This document shows, one piece after another, positions 1-9,719 of a DNA stretch of 64,000 bases. The stretch lies in assembly GCF_000014125.1 (NCBI RefSeq), contig NC_008593.1, positions 2,170,001 through 2,234,000 of the forward strand, in the 5' to 3' direction. Source of the DNA: Clostridium novyi NT. Lineage in GTDB: Bacteria > Bacillota > Clostridia > Clostridiales > Clostridiaceae. Position numbers and translations under genes: made by a program. Each line of letters starts with the position of its first letter. The first letter of the stretch is position 1. A model generated the notes under the pieces. The model was not told the origin of the DNA, did no database searches, and saw only the letters and a program-made list of their open reading frames with translations.

Positions 1-359
1 CCTTTAAAAACTCTCTCTACTATAGGGTTATCTTGAAGTCCAACGAAAAATGAGGCAACTAATAGTATTATTAAAAAAGATGGCAATACTGCTCCTAATG
101 TTGTTGCTAAAACACCTAATGCTCCTCCTATTTTATATCCAACAAACACGGAAGTATTTACGGCAATAGGTCCTGGAGATGATTGTGCAAGTGCTATCAT
201 ATCTAAGTATTCTTCTTTTTCTATCCACGACTTTTTATCAACTATTTCTCTCTCGATTAAAGGAAGCATTGCATATCCTCCCCCAATGGTAAATGCACCT
301 ATCTTAAAAAAGATAATGAACATTTCCATATAGGTACGAAAACTTTGTTTCCTACTCAC
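1..359 (-). CDS. Chromate transporter family protein, N-terminal part (runs off left edge)
   Basis: About 119 residues are visible before the window ends. The protein begins with a hydrophobic segment containing IGAFTIGGGYAMLP, followed by ALAQSSPGPIAVN and a glycine-rich membrane stretch. These are hallmarks of the N-terminal half of the CHR (ChrA) family, integral membrane proteins that export chromate in some bacteria but have unknown substrates in many clostridia. I chose the GTG at 357-359 because AAGGTGAT lies just upstream; an in-frame ATG ten codons later is possible. Short CHR genes often occur as adjacent pairs, so a partner may lie beyond the edge. The family call is firm; the substrate is not. 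Confidence 0.8.
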   Translation of the reverse strand, partial: MSRKQSFRTYMEMFIIFFKIGAFTIGGGYAMLPLIEREIVDKKSWIEKEEYLDMIALAQSSPGPIAVNTSVFVGYKIGGALGVLATTLGAVLPSFLIILLVASFFVGLQDNPIVERVFK

Positions 360-434
360 TTAATCACCTTCTTTAAATATATATAATATAATTATATCAT
401 ATCCTTTTCTTTAATATTTTAGTTTAAATCAAAT

Positions 435-470
435 AGGAAGTTACTGAAACCTAAATTTCAATAACTTCCT
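435..470 (-). terminator. Hairpin after the chemotaxis receptor gene
   Basis: An inverted repeat of about 14 bp (AGGAAGTTA-TGAAA arms, one mismatch) lies 19 bp past the receptor stop. On the minus strand it is followed by a T-rich stretch, so it probably ends that transcript before the chromate transporter gene. Confidence 0.6.
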
Positions 471-488
471 ATGTTACTTATTAAAATG

Positions 489-2207
489 TTATATTTTAAA
501 ATTAGAAACTGACTTGCCCAATTCTTCCGAACTATTTTTAGCTTTTACTACCATTTCCATTAATTGATTTATATACTTTTGAGAAATACCAACTTTATTA
601 GCAATATTACTTGTTCCCTCTGCACCTTCATTGGTAGCTAAAGTAACATTATCTATAACTTCCATTACATTCTTTGTAGAATTAAGAGCATCTTCACATA
701 CTGACTTTAATTCAGTTACTACACTATTAAAGTAATCAACATCATCACTATATACCTTTCCAACTTCCACAAAATTTTTATAGTCATTAAGAACCTTATC
801 ATTTATAAAATCTAAAATTACTTGAGAGTTGCCTGACAATTCTTCTACGGATTTAATAGTGTCTTTAATAATCAACTGAATTTTACCTGCTGTGTCCGAT
901 GATTCTTCTGCAAGCTTTCTTACTTCCTCCGCAACAACAGCAAATCCTTTTCCATGTTCTCCTGCCCTTGCAGCCTCAATTGCAGCATTTAATGCTAACA
1001 AATTAGTTTGCTCAGTGATTTCAATTATACTATCTAATAAAACATTTATTTTTGTAACCGATTTAGAATTTTCAATAGATTTTACTAATTCTTTTTTATT
1101 TTTTTCATATAAATTTAATCCATCTTCCATGGAATCCTTAGCACTCTTAGTAAGATTTTTAGCTCTTTCATTTACTTCCATACATTTTTCAGATAAATCT
1201 TCTGCCCTATTAGATACATTTTGAACTGACGATTCAATTTCTCTTGCAGATGCATTCATTTCTTCAGCCGAAGCAGCCGTTTCTTCCATACCCGCTGATA
1301 ATTCTTCAGTAGTGGCTAGAATTTCTTGAGAACTTGCATTTACTTCTGATACAATATTAAAAACACTTTCTGTAACACTTATAGATGCATCAGATTCATT
1401 TAGTATATTTCCTATTAACTCTATACTAGTTTCTCTCATACCATTAGTTCCTCTAATTAAGTCACCAATTTCATCTTTTCTTTTTATGTGTTTTTCATTA
1501 ACCTTCTCTGAAAAATCTCCTTGTCCAATTCTCTTTATATAAAGTCCAATTTCATTTAATGGATTAACTATAGTTCTAGCAATTAATATAGAAACTCCTA
1601 TTCCTAAAATTATAGCCATAATTAAAATTAATATTATAGACTTAAATGCACTTTTATATTGATTATTATTTATTATTTTTGTCTTCTCTGCATCTTCTAT
1701 ATTATAATCACCTAGTTTAATAATTTCATCTTTAAAATCTTCGATAACTTTACTATTATCTTTCAAAATCTTATACGCTTCTTCATTTTTATCATTGTTT
1801 GCTAATTCTAGAACTTCCCTTACAACTTTTTCATATTTATTTTCTATACTCTTTATATTGTCAAACATAATTTTTTCATTAGAATCTACTGTTGTTAAAG
1901 TATATTTTTTTAGCTTTGTTGAAAGCTCTTGTAAATTTTCCTCAGCATCCTTCATTACTTTTGCTTCATATTCTGTTTGTCCATTTTCTAAACAAAGATT
2001 TAACATATCCATAGTTATTCTGTTAACATTATTTCTTGCATTTAATAATAAATTTATAGAAACTATATTTTCACTATACATATCCTCCATAGTATTATTA
2101 GCCTTTCCTAAATAAAAAAGTCCAATAATACCAACAATAATAGCTATTAAAGCCATGATTCCTGTCATCAATAAAATTTTTCCTTTAACTTTTATATTAT
2201 CTAGCAT
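489..2207 (-). CDS. Methyl-accepting chemotaxis protein
   Basis: The 572-residue protein has the classic transmembrane receptor layout: a short cytoplasmic start, TM1 at about 12-32, an extracellular four-helix-bundle-like sensor to about 187, TM2 at about 188-210, a HAMP linker, then a long coiled-coil signalling domain. The conserved hairpin tip that binds CheA and CheW is seen as [18 protein letters not shown] followed by [14 protein letters not shown]. It would sense a ligand outside the cell and control flagellar rotation; the ligand cannot be read from sequence. The ATG at 2207 is preceded by AGGAGTGTAAGAT. It stands alone between terminators, so it is not part of the BMC operon, although it lies next to it. 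Confidence 0.93.
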   Translation of the reverse strand: MLDNIKVKGKILLMTGIMALIAIIVGIIGLFYLGKANNTMEDMYSENIVSINLLLNARNNVNRITMDMLNLCLENGQTEYEAKVMKDAEENLQELSTKLKKYTLTTVDSNEKIMFDNIKSIENKYEKVVREVLELANNDKNEEAYKILKDNSKVIEDFKDEIIKLGDYNIEDAEKTKIINNNQYKSAFKSIILILIMAIILGIGVSILIARTIVNPLNEIGLYIKRIGQGDFSEKVNEKHIKRKDEIGDLIRGTNGMRETSIELIGNILNESDASISVTESVFNIVSEVNASSQEILATTEELSAGMEETAASAEEMNASAREIESSVQNVSNRAEDLSEKCMEVNERAKNLTKSAKDSMEDGLNLYEKNKKELVKSIENSKSVTKINVLLDSIIEITEQTNLLALNAAIEAARAGEHGKGFAVVAEEVRKLAEESSDTAGKIQLIIKDTIKSVEELSGNSQVILDFINDKVLNDYKNFVEVGKVYSDDVDYFNSVVTELKSVCEDALNSTKNVMEVIDNVTLATNEGAEGTSNIANKVGISQKYINQLMEMVVKAKNSSEELGKSVSNFKI

Positions 2208-2407
2208 ATCTTACACTCCTTTTAGTACGTCCATAATTCCTAAATGTTAATTGTCATATTATATTATATTATCTTTTTCATATTTTGTCACTTTATTACA
2301 TAAATCACTTTATGTAACTAATCTTATTTGAATTTTTATACAAATAACCCTAAATTCTCATTATTTTTCTTTTTAAGGTTGATCATTTAAATCATTTATA
2401 TAAAAAT

Positions 2408-2484
2408 AAGGTGTTAGAAATATCTCTAACACCTTATAACTATTATAAAAATATGCCACACTAGTATTTATAACCTAATGTGGC
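2408..2484 (-). terminator. Two tandem terminators at the end of the BMC operon
   Basis: Two hairpins follow the alcohol dehydrogenase stop. The first (2454-2484) pairs TGCCACA with TGTGGCA, and the second (2408-2435) pairs AAGGTGTTAGA with TCTAACACCTT. Each is followed on the minus strand by a T tract (ATTTTTAT). A double terminator suggests that readthrough from a strongly induced operon must be stopped. Confidence 0.8.
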
Positions 2485-2498
2485 AACTAAAATAGTTA

Positions 2499-3641
2499 TT
2501 AGCCTTCATATGCTTCTAAATATAATTTAATTATATCCTTCAAACATACTATTCTAGGATTTGTAATTGTACATCTATCTTTCATAGCATTATTAGCCAT
2601 AACTTCAATCTTTTCCAAAAACTCTTCTTTATTAATTCTAACTTCTTTTAATGTTGACGGAGTACTTGTCTCTCTTAATAAAACTTTTATTGAAAATATT
2701 AAATTTTCTACTCCTTCTTTCACATTTGATGAAGGTAGTCCTAAAATTCTAGAGAGTTCAGCATATCTTCTTGCAACCTCATTTTCAACTCCCAATTCAA
2801 TGTTTGCATTAAATTTAATTATATATGGAAGTAATATTGCATTAGCTCTACCATGTGGTATATGAAAAGCTCCACCTAGCGCATGAGCCATACCATGATT
2901 TAATCCTAGAGAAGCATTTGTAAAAGCCATACCCGCCATACAAGATGCATTGTGTAATTTTTGTCTCGCTTTTATATTTGTTCCATCTTTATATGCAGAA
3001 AGTAAGTACTTAAAAATTAACTTTACACTTTTTTCCGAAAGCGCATCTGTATAATCACTAGCTTTTGTTGAAACATAAGCTTCAATGGCATGTGTTAATG
3101 CATCTATAGCTGTATCTGCAGTAATTTTAGGAGGTGCTGTTTTTACAAAGTCTGCATCAACTATTGCAACATCAGGTATAAGTTCGTTTGTAATAATTGG
3201 AAACTTTTTATCTTCAACTGTAATTACAGAAAAGTTTGTTACCTCTGAACCTGTGCCACTAGTAGTAGGAACTGCAATAAATAAAGGTTTTTTATAGCTT
3301 GTACCTATTTTATTCATCATATTAGCTGCAAATATTATTATGCTTTTAGCAGCATCAATAGACGAACCTCCCCCTAAAGCAATAACTATATCTGGATTAA
3401 AAGAAGTCATAACTTTTACTCCCATAGCTACAATTTCAACTGGTGGATCTGGCTTAACTTTTGAAAAAACTTTATATTCATTGCAGTTGGATTTTAAAAC
3501 CTCGGCAACCTTATCAACAACTCCTACTTGAACCATCATATCATCAGTAACTATTAAAGCTTTATCTATTTTTAATGTTTTTAAATATTCTATAGAACCT
3601 TCATTAAAATACACTTCCGGTTTAACACTAAATCTATTCAC
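2499..3641 (-). CDS. Iron-containing alcohol dehydrogenase of the BMC (PduQ-like)
   Basis: This 380-residue group III alcohol dehydrogenase has the NAD-binding motif GGGSSIDAAKS at about 90-100. The metal ligands fall where FucO has them: D180 and H184 in DALTHAIEAY, H249 in NHGMAHALGG and H263 in PHG. It should reduce the aldehyde made in the microcompartment to the alcohol (1-propanol from propanal, or 1,3-propanediol from 3-hydroxypropanal). That regenerates NAD+ for the aldehyde dehydrogenase encoded upstream. It is the last gene of the operon, 35 bp after the EutN vertex gene. The start codon is GTG at 3639-3641, with a weak AGGAAAG about 13 bases upstream. The role in the BMC is inferred from context. 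Confidence 0.9.
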   Translation of the reverse strand: MNRFSVKPEVYFNEGSIEYLKTLKIDKALIVTDDMMVQVGVVDKVAEVLKSNCNEYKVFSKVKPDPPVEIVAMGVKVMTSFNPDIVIALGGGSSIDAAKSIIIFAANMMNKIGTSYKKPLFIAVPTTSGTGSEVTNFSVITVEDKKFPIITNELIPDVAIVDADFVKTAPPKITADTAIDALTHAIEAYVSTKASDYTDALSEKSVKLIFKYLLSAYKDGTNIKARQKLHNASCMAGMAFTNASLGLNHGMAHALGGAFHIPHGRANAILLPYIIKFNANIELGVENEVARRYAELSRILGLPSSNVKEGVENLIFSIKVLLRETSTPSTLKEVRINKEEFLEKIEVMANNAMKDRCTITNPRIVCLKDIIKLYLEAYEG

Positions 3642-3676
3642 TCTTTCTCACTTCTTTCCTATTTGTAAATATAAAT

Positions 3677-3955
3677 TTACTTTATTGTGCATTCAATAGA
3701 ATCAACTATTCCTACGATTGCAGCATCTGAGGGAATTGTTTTATTATCATAAACATGTCTTGCTGCACTACCTTTCGCTACTAATACAAGTTCACCTTTT
3801 CCTGCTCCTGCAGTATCAACAGCTACAATAACTTCACCATTTTTTATGGTGCTCCCATTATCATCAATAGGTTTTACTAATAATAACTTTGTTCCTATTA
3901 ATTTTTCATTTTTTTGAGTTGACACTACATTACCAACAACTTTTGCAATAAACAT
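3677..3955 (-). CDS. BMC vertex protein, EutN/CcmL/PduN family
   Basis: The 92-residue protein has the single-domain EutN/CcmL fold signature: MFIAKVVGNVVSTQK at the start, KLLLVKPID in the first sheet and VAVDTAGAGKGELVLVAKGSAAR in the middle. Members form pentamers that close the twelve corners of polyhedral microcompartment shells. It is the only vertex protein in the locus and lies between the aldehyde dehydrogenase and alcohol dehydrogenase genes, with short gaps on both sides. The presence of a pentamer gene together with hexamer and trimer genes shows that the locus can encode a closed shell. Confidence 0.95.
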   Translation of the reverse strand: MFIAKVVGNVVSTQKNEKLIGTKLLLVKPIDDNGSTIKNGEVIVAVDTAGAGKGELVLVAKGSAARHVYDNKTIPSDAAIVGIVDSIECTIK

Positions 3956-3971
3956 GTTCCTTCTCCTTAAT

Positions 3972-5435
3972 CTAGCAACTTAATCTTTTCATTATAGTTT
4001 TTATTATATCTTCTAAACATTCTTTTGAAATATCATCTGATAATGCAACATTTTCACTTTTATTTCCTTTTAAATCTTCTAACTCTTTTACACCGTAGGC
4101 AATTCTTCTTATATTTATTAAATTCATAGGTCCTACATTGTCTGAAGTTGCACTTCCACCTACAGCTCCACAACCCAATGTTAAGGCTGGTACAAGATTT
4201 GTAGTTCCTCCAATACCTCCAAGCGCTCCTGGAGTATTTACAAGTAATCTTGAAACTGGTTTTTTAAGGGCAAATTCTTTTATTATTTCTTCATTATTGG
4301 AGTGAAGTATCAATGTATGTCCTTTACCTTCATTCATTAATAATTCTATACATCTATTACAAGCACTTTCCCAATCTTCTTCACAATAAAAAGCTAAAAT
4401 TGTAGTTAATTTTTCTCTTGAATATGGATTGCTTTTTCCAACTGTTGTTTGTTCCGAAATTAATACTTTTGTTCCTTCAGGTATAGTAAATCCCGCAAAG
4501 TTTGCCAAAGTTTGTGCATCTTTTCCTACTATTTGAGGATTCATTGTTCCATTAGATCTTAAAATAAATTCACCAAGTTTTTCTGATTCTTCAGCATTTA
4601 AAAAATATCCACCTTGTCTCTTTAATTCTTCTATAACTTGATTTCTTGTACATCTTTCCACTACTATAGATTGTTCCGATGCACAGATAACACCATTATC
4701 AAAAGTCTTACTATCTATGATTCTTTTAACAGCTTTGGCTATATCTGCTGATTTTTCTATGAAGGCAGGTCCATTTCCTGGTCCTACTCCTATAGCTGGA
4801 GTTCCCGAACTATATGCTGCTTTAACCATAGCTTCTCCACCAGTTGCAAGGATTAATGATACATCTTTATGTTTCATTAATTCTGAAGTTCCCTCCATTG
4901 AAAGAACACTCATTCCATCTACTATACCTTCTGGTGCTCCCGCTTCAACTACTGCTCTTTTTATAACTTTAATAGTTTCAAGAATACAGTTTTTAGCAGT
5001 TGGATGTGGTGAAAATATTATTGCATTTCCAGATTTTAAAGCTATTAATGAATTATATATAGTTGTAGCTGTTGGATTTGTAGATGGTACCAATCCTGCA
5101 ATAACTCCTACTGGCACACCAACTTCCATTATTTTATTTTCTTTATCATCATTTAAAATTCCAATAGTTTTCATATCTTTTATATGGTTATAAACTATAT
5201 TGCTTGCAAATTTATTTTTTATTACTTTATCTTCCCATTTTCCAAAACCAGTTTCTTGGTTAGCAAGTTTTGCAAGTCTAATTGCTTCTTTATCAATGAC
5301 TCTTACAATATTTTCTATAACTTTATTAATTTCTTCTTCTGAAAATTCTCTATATATTGCTTGTGCTTCTTTTGCTTTTGCTACTAAGATTCTGGCTTCT
5401 TGTATTGACTTTAAATCATTATCTAACATTTCCAT
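3972..5435 (-). CDS. CoA-acylating aldehyde dehydrogenase of the BMC (PduP/EutE-like)
   Basis: The 487-residue enzyme oxidises an aldehyde to acyl-CoA with NAD+. Motifs include PSTNPTATTIYNS, GPGNGPAFIEKSADI and the catalytic cysteine in FDNGVICASEQ (about C251). The last 18 residues, after a Lys/Ser/Asn-rich linker, are predicted to form an amphipathic helix (ISKECLEDIIKTIMKRL). This resembles the C-terminal encapsulation peptides that carry such enzymes into shells. I place the start at ATG 5433-5435, because AGGAGG lies nine bases upstream. A GTG two codons earlier would sit only three bases from that ribosome site. PduL, encoded upstream, would take its product. Propanal is the expected substrate, but this is inferred. 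Confidence 0.92.
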   Translation of the reverse strand: MEMLDNDLKSIQEARILVAKAKEAQAIYREFSEEEINKVIENIVRVIDKEAIRLAKLANQETGFGKWEDKVIKNKFASNIVYNHIKDMKTIGILNDDKENKIMEVGVPVGVIAGLVPSTNPTATTIYNSLIALKSGNAIIFSPHPTAKNCILETIKVIKRAVVEAGAPEGIVDGMSVLSMEGTSELMKHKDVSLILATGGEAMVKAAYSSGTPAIGVGPGNGPAFIEKSADIAKAVKRIIDSKTFDNGVICASEQSIVVERCTRNQVIEELKRQGGYFLNAEESEKLGEFILRSNGTMNPQIVGKDAQTLANFAGFTIPEGTKVLISEQTTVGKSNPYSREKLTTILAFYCEEDWESACNRCIELLMNEGKGHTLILHSNNEEIIKEFALKKPVSRLLVNTPGALGGIGGTTNLVPALTLGCGAVGGSATSDNVGPMNLINIRRIAYGVKELEDLKGNKSENVALSDDISKECLEDIIKTIMKRLSC

Positions 5436-5471
5436 AGTCACTTACCTCCTAAATTTTTAATAATTACATCA

Positions 5472-6272
5472 TTAACAATAATTTATTTTGATTTTGTTAT
5501 TATAAATAAAATCCTTAGCAAGAGGTGTTATAATACTGTCCTTAGTTAAGTTTAATTCTTTCCCCACTAAAAACTTACTTATATCTTTCACCGTTAAAAT
5601 AGATTCTTTGAATATTTTTATGCCTTTTAAGTCTTGTTCTTGGGTTTTATTAATTTCTTTTATTGACATATTTGAAAGTTCACTATTTATTTTTAAATCT
5701 TGTTTATCCTCTGATAAAAAGTTATTAAATTTATATTGTAACGAATCTTTGAATTCCTCTGAATCCACAAATTTTACTCCAAAAGATTCTAATGTTTTCT
5801 CATAGTTTGAAATCATTAAATTATAGTTTTTATTTTTAGAAAATCCTTTTGCTATATTTATAGGATTTTCACTACAAAAACTATCTCTAAGAGCAATAAT
5901 CTCTTTCTTTAACATTATTGCTCTTGAAATACCTGTAGTTAAAATATTATCTGATATACCTAATGCAACTTTACTTAAAGTATTTCTTGTCATAACTGGA
6001 ATAAGTACAATATCACAATCTATTAAATCTTCCATTACCTTTTCTGTATCATTTATAATATTTGCTTTTAATTTTTCAACAAATTTATTTTCTAATATTT
6101 CTTTAGCATTCTCTGAAAAAACTATGCTATAATTTGCTAAATTAAATTTTGATAATATCTTTATGATTTTTTCAACATTTACATTTCCCCCACTTACAAA
6201 AAGTACTACCTTTTTATTAAATAAGGGCATCATTTGAGTTACAATAGCTTGTATCATTTCTTCTATATTCAT
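5472..6272 (-). CDS. BMC-associated flavoprotein-like protein (HFCD family)
   Basis: The 266-residue protein resembles the flavoprotein (phosphopantothenoylcysteine decarboxylase-like) family found in several glycyl-radical BMC loci. Features are a beta-strand VVLFVSGGNV near residue 22, an acidic DIVLIPVMTRNTLSKVALGI segment and a following ALRD strand. Its function in BMCs is not established; a role in cofactor or CoA recycling has been suggested for the family. The first 15 residues (IEEMIQAIVTQMM) could form an amphipathic encapsulation helix. The C-terminal third is more divergent and contains a repair-like VKDISKFLVGKELNL segment. It lies 12 bp after the EutJ-like gene. The family call is moderate; I assign no reaction. 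Confidence 0.65.
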   Translation of the reverse strand: MNIEEMIQAIVTQMMPLFNKKVVLFVSGGNVNVEKIIKILSKFNLANYSIVFSENAKEILENKFVEKLKANIINDTEKVMEDLIDCDIVLIPVMTRNTLSKVALGISDNILTTGISRAIMLKKEIIALRDSFCSENPINIAKGFSKNKNYNLMISNYEKTLESFGVKFVDSEEFKDSLQYKFNNFLSEDKQDLKINSELSNMSIKEINKTQEQDLKGIKIFKESILTVKDISKFLVGKELNLTKDSIITPLAKDFIYNNKIKINYC

Positions 6273-6284
6273 AGGTTCACCTCA

Positions 6285-7118
6285 TTATTGGATACTCATC
6301 GAAATGCCAATAGGTGTTACTAATAATGGATTGTATGGCTTAAATGTTTTTACCTTTGTATATTTTTCAAAAACATTTTCAATACCATCTATACAACAAG
6401 TACCACCAACTAGGTAAATAGAATTTACATCAAATCTAGATATGCAATTTAAAGTTATGTTAGCCATTTTTTCTATGACAGGTCTTACTAAAGAAAATAC
6501 TTTATCATGATTTTTAGGATCTAATTTATATTTCTCAGCTTCTTCAAAAGACAAATTGAAATTCCCTGAAGTTACAAGAGTTAAATGTGTACCTCCAGTA
6601 GCCTCGTCATCTGAAAAAACAACTTTTCCATTTTGAAGAATTGAAATACCTGTAGTGCCTCCACCTATATCTACAACTGCACCATTTTTTATTTTTAATA
6701 CTTTTGAAGCTGCCTCAGGTTCATCAATAACATTTATAATTTCAAATCCTGCACCTTGCACTACATTTTGAATTACTCTCACATTTCCCTCAATAATTCC
6801 TGGAGGTATTGCGGTAGCTGCATAGTTAAGATTAATTTTCAACTTTTCTTCTACCATACTTTTTAATTTACACACTATATCTACAGCTTTAATATAGTCA
6901 ACTACTATTCCATCTTTTACTACATTTGCAGTTTCCATAGCTCCTATTACTGGATTATTGTTTTTATCTAAAACTGTTAAAACAATATTTCTAGTACCTA
7001 AATCTACTCCAACTTTTAACTTTTCCTTTAAAATATTTTTATCTATTTCTATATCCGAATTATTATTTATTAGTTTTGATTCCATATTTTTGATAATATT
7101 ATTGGCTACTTTAAGCAT
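6285..7118 (-). CDS. eutJ: EutJ-like actin/Hsp70-fold ATPase of the BMC operon
   Basis: The 277-residue protein has the actin/Hsp70 ATPase signature: phosphate-1 loop VGVDLGTRNIVL at about 36, phosphate-2 loop AVVDIGGGTTGIS at about 145 and a late adenosine motif YLVGGTCCIDG. It lacks an Hsp70 substrate-binding domain. EutJ proteins are proposed chaperones or reactivation factors of microcompartment enzymes, but their partner is unproven. The glycyl radical enzyme here needs no B12 reactivase, so the job may be assembly. Start choice: ATG 7116-7118 is preceded by AGGTGATAA, whereas a GTG three codons earlier would overlap the pduL stop. The gene follows pduL by only a few bases, implying coupled translation. 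Confidence 0.82.
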   Translation of the reverse strand: MLKVANNIIKNMESKLINNNSDIEIDKNILKEKLKVGVDLGTRNIVLTVLDKNNNPVIGAMETANVVKDGIVVDYIKAVDIVCKLKSMVEEKLKINLNYAATAIPPGIIEGNVRVIQNVVQGAGFEIINVIDEPEAASKVLKIKNGAVVDIGGGTTGISILQNGKVVFSDDEATGGTHLTLVTSGNFNLSFEEAEKYKLDPKNHDKVFSLVRPVIEKMANITLNCISRFDVNSIYLVGGTCCIDGIENVFEKYTKVKTFKPYNPLLVTPIGISMSIQ

Positions 7119-7123
7119 ATTTA

Positions 7124-7792
<669 letters not shown>

Positions 7793-8368
7793 TTACTTAC
7801 TTTTGTAGTGTATACACAATGTTTTTGGTTGTCCCTTTTTCCTTGTGCATTTAGGGTCATAACATAAGTTACAAACATTTCTTTTTTTTTTAATTTCATT
7901 ATCATCGATACTTGTTTGTAATTCTTCTTTACTATTGTCTCTATCTTCTTTAATCTTTTCTTCTATATCTTCTGTCTCTTGTATTTTTTGTAATTCCTTT
8001 GTTTCAACCTGTTTTACTTCTTCTTTATTAGCTTCAGCCTTAATTTCTTCTTTATTTTCATCCTTATTATCTTTTACTTCTTTTTTTATTTCTTTGTCAC
8101 CACTTACCATATAATCAATATCATTTGCCGGTCTTGGTATAACTAAAGTGGAAATTACAACTCCAAGTTTTTGTGCACTAGCTTTTCCAGCATCGATTGC
8201 TGCTTTTACAGCCCCAACGTCTCCTTCAATTTTTATGGTAACAAGTCCCCCAGTTGAGCGTTCATACCCCAAAAACTTTACATTAGCAGACTTAACACAA
8301 CTATCAGCAGCCTCCACTGCTGGAATCATGCCCAAAGTTTCTATAAATCCAAGGGCTTCTCTATGCAT
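7793..8368 (-). CDS. BMC-H shell protein with a long charged linker and Cys-rich tail
   Basis: The protein has 191 residues. Residues 1-90 are a normal hexameric BMC domain (EALGFIETLGMIPAVEAADS, then [13 protein letters not shown]). Residues 92-160 are a Lys/Glu-rich, probably disordered linker. The final 30 residues carry CNLCYDPKC and KTLCIHY, a cluster of C166, C169, C174, C185 and H187 spaced like a metal or Fe-S site. The linker would let the tail project from one face of the hexamer. The binding function is inferred from cysteine spacing only. The gene follows a 103-bp gap holding a hairpin after the trimeric shell gene. GGGAGGG lies upstream of the ATG. Confidence 0.9.
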   Translation of the reverse strand: MHREALGFIETLGMIPAVEAADSCVKSANVKFLGYERSTGGLVTIKIEGDVGAVKAAIDAGKASAQKLGVVISTLVIPRPANDIDYMVSGDKEIKKEVKDNKDENKEEIKAEANKEEVKQVETKELQKIQETEDIEEKIKEDRDNSKEELQTSIDDNEIKKKRNVCNLCYDPKCTRKKGQPKTLCIHYKSK

Positions 8369-8392
8369 TTTTCACCCTCCCTCAAGGTTTGT

Positions 8393-8435
8393 AATTCATA
8401 TCCCTATACACTATTCAAATATAAGGATATGAATT
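8393..8435 (-). other. Intercistronic hairpin between two shell protein genes
   Basis: AATTCATATCC and its perfect complement GGATATGAATT (11 bp) flank a 21-base loop in the 103-bp gap between the BMC-T and extended BMC-H genes. No T tract follows on the minus strand, so it looks like an mRNA processing or stability element rather than a terminator. Confidence 0.6.
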
Positions 8436-8471
8436 AACCTCTATTTTAAAGTCCAATTATAAAACTATATT

Positions 8472-9329
8472 TTAAATATAAGGTTCAGTTGTTGATACTG
8501 GATTTTGACCCATAGATCTTAATATTCCAAGTCCAACTTCTCTTGCTGCCATAACTGATTGTCTTACAGCACCAGAATCACCTGTTATTGTTATTATAAC
8601 TTCGTTTGAGTTAGCAGTTCCTTGGCTTGGGCTTGCATAAGAAATCATTTCTACATTTGCAGTTTTTAAAGCAGTATCAGCCATTACAACTCCTACAGCA
8701 GCTGGTGCTCCAACTATGATACCAAATGATTTTCCAACAGGAGCTCCAAATCCTTTTTCTAAAGCATAACTTGCTCTAGCTGTATAATGAAGTTCCACGT
8801 GTCCTGCATCACATCCGTATACATCTCCAAATGTTCTTTCCAAAGCTTTTAATGAAATTTCAACAGCTCTTCTTGCGTCTGAAACATCTTCAGCAGCAAA
8901 TATTATTAAAGAACCATGTCCTGCTCCACCTTTTGTATCTCTTGCAAGTTCTATAGATACAATTTCAGTGTTTGTAGCTTTTACAGCTTCATCTGCTGCC
9001 ATAATATGTGGACCTGCACCAGTTCTTGCGCTTAACAATCCGATTGAACGATATTTTGGATCTAATCCCATTTTTTCATGTAAATATCCATCTACATTTG
9101 CAATTACTAAGCCTACAGTATCCCCAATAGCACTTCCTACATACTCTGTTATTGTTGGTACATCATTAAACATAGCACTTTCCCTCTCTTCATCATTTTT
9201 TAAAACTTTTTTGACTTCCTCTTCTTTAACTATATTTTCATTTTTATTTGTTGTATTTTTACTACTATTATCTAAATTCATTCTTCCCTTTAATTCTTCT
9301 ATAACCTTATTTATTAAATCTTCGTTCAT
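8472..9329 (-). CDS. pduB: PduB-like tandem-domain BMC-T shell protein
   Basis: The 285-residue trimeric shell protein carries two fused BMC domains, at about 65-170 and 180-275. The PduB signature TEYVGSAIGDTVGLVIANVD starts the first domain. Trimers of this family sit in the facets and can have gated pores. An N-terminal extension of about 55 residues starts with a helix (EDLINKVIEELKGRM) followed by a polar linker, as in PduB, where this region links shell to cargo. A second in-frame ATG at 9171-9173 (M53) is preceded by GAGAGGG eight bases upstream. A short PduB'-like form without the extension may therefore also be made. It lies 20 bp downstream of the BMC-H gene. Confidence 0.95.
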   Translation of the reverse strand: MNEDLINKVIEELKGRMNLDNSSKNTTNKNENIVKEEEVKKVLKNDEERESAMFNDVPTITEYVGSAIGDTVGLVIANVDGYLHEKMGLDPKYRSIGLLSARTGAGPHIMAADEAVKATNTEIVSIELARDTKGGAGHGSLIIFAAEDVSDARRAVEISLKALERTFGDVYGCDAGHVELHYTARASYALEKGFGAPVGKSFGIIVGAPAAVGVVMADTALKTANVEMISYASPSQGTANSNEVIITITGDSGAVRQSVMAAREVGLGILRSMGQNPVSTTEPYI

Positions 9330-9349
9330 AGTAACACCTCTAATCTATA

Positions 9350-9631
9350 TTATTTGTTTAAACAAGGTAATATTTTTTCTACATCTGTATGTGGTCTTGG
9401 AATTACATGAACTGAAACAACTTCTCCAACCCTTTTTGCAGCTGCACAACCTGCATCAGTAGCTGCTTTGACTGCCCCAACATCTCCTCTTACCATTACA
9501 GTTACAAGTCCTGATCCTATCTTTTCATATCCAATCAACGCAACATTTGCTGCCTTTACCATAGAATCCGCTGCTTCTATTGCGCCTACTAATCCTTTTG
9601 TTTCTATCATTCCTAATGCTTCTTGTCCCAT
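9350..9631 (-). CDS. BMC-H hexameric shell protein (PduA/PduJ-like)
   Basis: This compact 93-residue protein is a single BMC domain: [48 protein letters not shown] and [11 protein letters not shown]. It should form the main hexameric tiles of the shell, with a pore lined by the loop before the GDVGAV helix. It is the first gene of the operon, which is typical for the most abundant shell component. GGAGGTG lies before the ATG at 9629-9631. It is the only plain BMC-H protein in the locus, so the shell appears to be built from very few protein types. Confidence 0.96.
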   Translation of the reverse strand: MGQEALGMIETKGLVGAIEAADSMVKAANVALIGYEKIGSGLVTVMVRGDVGAVKAATDAGCAAAKRVGEVVSVHVIPRPHTDVEKILPCLNK

Positions 9632-9689
9632 AAAGTAGCACCTCCAAAAATCTATAATATTTATTAATTGCTTTTCTAAATAAAATTTT

Positions 9690-9719
9690 ATTATAAAAAT
9701 TGATTAAATTTTTTGACAA
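9690..9719 (-). promoter_or_regulatory. Promoter of the BMC operon
   Basis: On the minus strand, TTGTCA (9714-9719) and a perfect TATAAT (9690-9695) are 18 bases apart, about 60 bases upstream of the first shell gene. The -35 lies inside the element shared with the dehydratase promoter, as expected if an activator binds next to RNA polymerase. Confidence 0.7.

Noticed and set aside
892..2115. Plus-strand open frames opposite the chemotaxis receptor
   Set aside because: They lack ribosome sites and known domains and are antisense shadows of a conserved receptor gene.
6285..7118. Naming the locus an ethanolamine (eut) operon because of EutJ and EutN
   Set aside because: There is no ethanolamine ammonia-lyase (EutBC) or EutA; EutJ and EutN relatives occur in other BMC types.
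9525..9719. 64-residue minus-strand frame over the first shell gene
   Set aside because: It overlaps the shell gene in another frame, and its start lies in the promoter region.
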